Shown piece by piece: positions 6,679 through 8,710 of a DNA stretch of 8,710 bases. A model generated the notes under the pieces. The model searched no databases. It worked only from the letters and a program-made list of their open reading frames with translations, and had not been told where the DNA came from. The stretch is taken from contig JBJKRS010000044.1 in the NCBI GenBank assembly GCA_046704525.1, positions 1-8,710 on the forward strand. Direction: 5' to 3'. The first letter of the stretch is position 1, and every line of letters starts with the position of its first letter. Source of the stretch: GCA-965745 sp046704525 (lineage in GTDB: Archaea > Thermoplasmatota > Thermoplasmata > Thermoplasmatales > Thermoplasmataceae). A program made the translations under genes and the position numbers.

Positions 6679-6828
6679 TCACAAAGTTGGGGTTTTGCGG
6701 CAATACCTTCCCTGCCTTCTTGCAGCAAGAAAGCGCTTTATCCCGTCGATATCTCTCACTGCAGTAACGTTTGAGACTGCCACCTTGAGGCAGAAACACT
6801 CATCCTCAGTTACACAGTTGTTGCACAT
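6679..6828 (-). CDS. 49-residue cysteine-rich small protein, unknown function
   Basis: This short ORF (ATG at 6828, TGA ending at 6679) encodes 49 residues beginning MCNNCVTEDECFC and ending RYCRKTPTL. The cysteines form C2-x2-C5-x5-C11-x-C13 plus C43. This spacing could hold zinc or an iron-sulfur cluster, but no known family is recognised. The N-terminal part is acidic (TEDE). The C-terminal half is strongly basic (KRFLAARRQGRYCRK), which could contact nucleic acid. A near-consensus archaeal TATA box (CTTTAAATA on the minus strand) lies 35-43 bases upstream of the ATG. It would give a leader of about 13 bases containing GGGCGAT, a weak Shine-Dalgarno. The gene lies between the GGT gene and the HNH gene, all on the minus strand, with a 66 bp gap to the HNH start. 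Being real is inferred from the promoter, the Cys pattern and its place in an otherwise unexplained gap. Confidence 0.5.
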   Translation of the reverse strand: MCNNCVTEDECFCLKVAVSNVTAVRDIDGIKRFLAARRQGRYCRKTPTL

Positions 6829-6862
6829 TTGCAATCGCCCTAAGCGACCAAGTGCCTATTAA

Positions 6863-6871
6863 TATTTAAAG
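6863..6871 (-). promoter_or_regulatory. TATA box of the small Cys-rich gene
   Basis: On the minus strand this reads CTTTAAATA, a near-perfect match to the archaeal TATA consensus (YTTTAWATA). It is centred 39 bases before the ATG at 6828, predicting transcription start near 6841. It could also serve the downstream HNH gene as a read-through transcript. Confidence 0.55.
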
Positions 6872-6917
6872 AGCTAACCAAAATAGTGAGGGAATTTTAG
6901 AAAATTTAGTTGACGGA

Positions 6918-6931
6918 TGCCTATTATGGCA
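6918..6931. promoter_or_regulatory. Second TGCC-N6-GGCA palindrome, between GGT and the small Cys-rich gene
   Basis: The sequence TGCCTATTATGGCA has the same TGCC-N6-GGCA half-sites and spacing as the element at 6645-6658. It lies 35 bp past the GGT stop and about 47 bp upstream of the TATA box at 6863-6871. Part of it, TGCCTATTA, recurs as a direct repeat at 6853-6861 next to that box. It could be an operator, or a weak hairpin at the 3' end of the GGT transcript. Confidence 0.35.
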
Positions 6932-6965
6932 CTTTTCAAATATAGTCACTCATTCCGTGCCGACC

Positions 6966-8546
6966 CTAGAATCCAACAGCGCTTCCGTCTCCCCTTGGAT
7001 CCGCTCCAGCGAATATCCCGCCTTTCCTGCCAAAGACTATTGCCTGTGCATGCCCGGTGCTAGACGACATGTCTGGTATCTCCTTCACGGTGAGCCCGCC
7101 TGTGTCGACGCCGCGAATCAGCGGCATCATCGACTTCTCAACAATGAGTGTTGAAGGCTTCTCATAGATAGTTCCCGGGAAGGCCCACCTTGGGTGATCA
7201 AGTGCGTCCTGAACGTCCATTTTGCGGTCCACCAGCCTGTTAATGAGCTGAATATTCACCTGAGGCTGAATATCTCCCCCCATGGTGCCGCCTATGAAAG
7301 CAAGTTCTCCGTCCCTTTCACCCATGGCCGCACACAGCGTATGGAAGGTTCTCTTTCCAGGGACAAGCGAGTTGTGGTGTGAAGGGTCGAGTGAGAAGTA
7401 GGACCCACGGTTGTGGATGATGAATCCTGTCCCTTCTGCTGAGAGGCCCGAACCAAATCCCATGAAATTGCTCTGGATAACCGATGCAGCATTCCCGTCA
7501 TTGTCTGCAAGGCAGAAGTATGTCGTGTCCCCTTTGTCATTCCCTGCTGGAGGCGCATTCCAGCCCATTGTATCATCTTCGAGAAGATTCTCTGCAAAAC
7601 GTTTTGTGGCAAATCCCTCCGGAAGATCGTGGAACTTGGGGTCAGTTATATACCTCGCTCTCGCCATGTATGCCTTGAGACCGGTCTTTATCAAAGCCGG
7701 GAGTGTTGCGGACTCATTTTCAGCCATCAGTTCCTCTCCGTATGTCTCCAGCATGTTAAGCCAGAGGATTATGGTGGCCCCCTGGGTGTTGGGATAGGTA
7801 TCGTACACATCAACTCCCCTGTATGTGGTCTTGAGAGGAGTGTCCCATGTGGACTTGTGCTTTACGAAATCCTCTTCTTGGAACAGACCGCCCCTTTCAG
7901 AGGTTCCCCTGACAATTTTCTCCATAAGTTCTCCACTGTAGAACGATTCTGTTCCTTCATTTGCTATTGCCCTCAGCGAGTTTGCGAGATCTTTCTGCTT
8001 GAAAATTTCACCCTCTTCAGGAACTCTTCCATTGGGAGTGAATATTGACACCCAGCCCTTCTGGTCGGAAAGGTACTTTGCAGACATCCTTATGGACTCG
8101 GAATATTTCCTAGTAAGGGGATATCCGTTGTCAGCAAGGTCTATTGCTGGCCCGAGGAGCTCCTTCATTTCCATGGAACCATAGTTTCTGTTGATCTCCT
8201 TCCATGAATCCACTATCCCTGGCACGGTTATTCCAGCAAGCGGTCCCCTCGATGGCATCTGAGAGATTCCTTCCCCGCGGTAATGTTCTATCGTGGCCCT
8301 TCCAGCAGCCCTGCCGCTTCCGTTCAGTCCCTTTATCTGGCCATCTTTTCCCCTCAATAACGCAAACAGGTCGCCTCCGAGCCCACAGAGGTTGTTCTGT
8401 ACAACTGTCAGGACGGAGCTTGTTGTTATCAGTGCATCGAACACATTTCCACCGCTTCTGATGATGCTGGCACCATGAAAGGATGCGAGCTGGTGAGTGG
8501 TGGTGACTGCTGCCCTGTTAACCATTACTGTTGAGCGTGTCTGCAT
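6966..8546 (-). CDS. ggt: Gamma-glutamyltransferase family enzyme, cytoplasmic, without lid loop
   Basis: This 526-residue protein belongs to the gamma-glutamyltranspeptidase (Ntn-hydrolase) family. Typical N-terminal blocks are seen: TTTHQLASFHGASIIRSGGN (15-34), NNLCGLGGDLF (51-61) and GSGRA with R79, the likely carboxylate-binding Arg. The autocleavage/nucleophile motif is GDTTYF, with Thr341 expected to become the N-terminus of the small subunit (about 340 + 186 residues). It is followed by DNDGNAASVIQS and the GGTMGGD loop (419-425). The enzyme class hydrolyses or transfers gamma-glutamyl groups. No signal peptide is present: M1 aligns directly with the family's mature start (RSTV...), so the enzyme should be cytoplasmic. 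The stretch between FS (384-385) and PGKR (396-399) is about 10 residues shorter than I recall for E. coli GGT, suggesting the lid loop is absent. The substrate may not be glutathione. It has its own promoter and a GAGGT site. Confidence 0.93.
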   Translation of the reverse strand: MQTRSTVMVNRAAVTTTHQLASFHGASIIRSGGNVFDALITTSSVLTVVQNNLCGLGGDLFALLRGKDGQIKGLNGSGRAAGRATIEHYRGEGISQMPSRGPLAGITVPGIVDSWKEINRNYGSMEMKELLGPAIDLADNGYPLTRKYSESIRMSAKYLSDQKGWVSIFTPNGRVPEEGEIFKQKDLANSLRAIANEGTESFYSGELMEKIVRGTSERGGLFQEEDFVKHKSTWDTPLKTTYRGVDVYDTYPNTQGATIILWLNMLETYGEELMAENESATLPALIKTGLKAYMARARYITDPKFHDLPEGFATKRFAENLLEDDTMGWNAPPAGNDKGDTTYFCLADNDGNAASVIQSNFMGFGSGLSAEGTGFIIHNRGSYFSLDPSHHNSLVPGKRTFHTLCAAMGERDGELAFIGGTMGGDIQPQVNIQLINRLVDRKMDVQDALDHPRWAFPGTIYEKPSTLIVEKSMMPLIRGVDTGGLTVKEIPDMSSSTGHAQAIVFGRKGGIFAGADPRGDGSAVGF

Positions 8547-8551
8547 AATGT

Positions 8552-8556
8552 ACCTC
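8552..8556 (-). promoter_or_regulatory. Shine-Dalgarno-like site of the GGT gene
   Basis: On the minus strand GAGGT lies five bases before the ATG at 8546, good spacing for a ribosome binding site. It supports the chosen start. It conflicts with the nearby TATA box, which would start the transcript at or very near the ATG. Confidence 0.5.
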
Positions 8557-8568
8557 TACAGGATCAAA

Positions 8569-8576
8569 TTATATAA
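8569..8576 (-). promoter_or_regulatory. TATA box of the GGT gene
   Basis: TTATATAA, itself palindromic, is centred about 26 bases before the ATG at 8546. By normal archaeal spacing this predicts a leaderless transcript, or one with a very short leader. It lies in the 85 bp gap after the upstream minus-strand gene, so GGT is probably transcribed on its own. Confidence 0.55.
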
Positions 8577-8631
8577 CAATGCTGTGAAGTATCATGCCAG
8601 AGAAATAGATTCCGCGGTACTGCGACACTTT

Positions 8632-8710
8632 TCACTTGAATACACCCAGCACTTCCCTGAACGTGTCCTGTATCACTTCCTTGTTCTCCTGCTTCTTCCC
8701 CTTGCTGATG
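8632..8710 (-). CDS. C-terminal 25 residues of an unidentified minus-strand gene (cut by window edge)
   Basis: On the minus strand the frame entering from the right edge reads ISKGKKQENKEVIQDTFREV and ends ...LGVFK before a TGA at 8632-8634. The residue mix (Lys/Glu-rich amphipathic helix) and codon choice look like the end of a soluble cytoplasmic protein. The other two minus-strand frames look less protein-like. Twenty-five residues are too few to name a family. Confidence 0.5.
   Translation of the reverse strand, partial: ISKGKKQENKEVIQDTFREVLGVFK

Larger units (their letters stand above)
6829..6965. other. AT-rich intergenic stretch between GGT and the small Cys-rich gene
   Basis: These 137 bases hold no ORF I can support. 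They contain the TATA box at 6863-6871, the palindrome at 6918-6931, and a small inverted repeat AATTTT-AG-AAAATT at 6893-6906. On the minus strand, short T4 runs (at 6895-6904 and around 6881-6890) could help end the GGT transcript, but none is convincing. Confidence 0.5.

Noticed and set aside
6644..6862. Plus-strand 72-residue frame beginning with TTG across the gap between HNH and GGT
   Set aside because: It starts at a rare codon with no promoter or ribosome site, its residues look random, and it lies antisense to the better-supported Cys-rich ORF.
7411..7797. Plus-strand 128-residue frame inside the GGT gene
   Set aside because: It is antisense to a firmly identified enzyme gene and shows no domain or start signal.

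Overview
The window looks like a chromosomal segment of a Thermoplasmatales-like euryarchaeon. Four lines of evidence support this. There is a very large Sec-exported surface protein built from YVTN-type beta-propeller blades plus tandem 'FxExGLxxGxxW...NGTY' repeats, a style common in Thermoplasmata. There is an archaeal PAC2-family proteasome assembly chaperone. Promoters resemble archaeal TATA boxes placed so that several transcripts would be leaderless. The GC content is intermediate. The taxonomic call is inference from gene style only.

Layout. Positions 1-1367 (+ strand) hold the 3' end of a sequon-rich beta-type surface protein, followed 47 bp later by a six-helix membrane protein of unknown function. 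Positions 1385-4918 (- strand) are one 1177-residue exported protein. It has a signal peptide, one lone repeat unit, a roughly seven-bladed propeller, eight repeats in an exact 76-residue register, and a tail with no membrane anchor. It converges on the membrane gene with a 17 bp gap. A 153 bp divergent intergenic region (4919-5071) separates it from the PAC2 chaperone gene (5072-5830, +), whose protein ends in a HbYX-type proteasome docking tail. That gene converges, 5 bp between stop codons, with an HNH-nuclease-like gene (5836-6612, -).

Positions 6613-6965 look empty at first sight but contain a previously easy-to-miss 49-residue cysteine-rich ORF (6679-6828, -) behind a near-consensus TATA box. 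Two copies of a TGCC-N6-GGCA palindrome flank it. Positions 6966-8546 (-) encode a cytoplasmic, apparently lid-loop-less gamma-glutamyltransferase family enzyme. The right edge carries the last 25 codons of another minus-strand gene.

How the genes fit together: the left half is an envelope/surface cluster. The right half is a mix of proteasome biogenesis, a possible HNH nuclease with an associated small Cys protein, and peptide/amino-acid metabolism. I see no insertion sequence, CRISPR array, tRNA or rRNA. I do not see a clearly new multi-gene system. The best candidates for something undescribed are the small Cys-rich ORF/HNH pair with its paired palindromes, and the rigid 76-residue repeat array.
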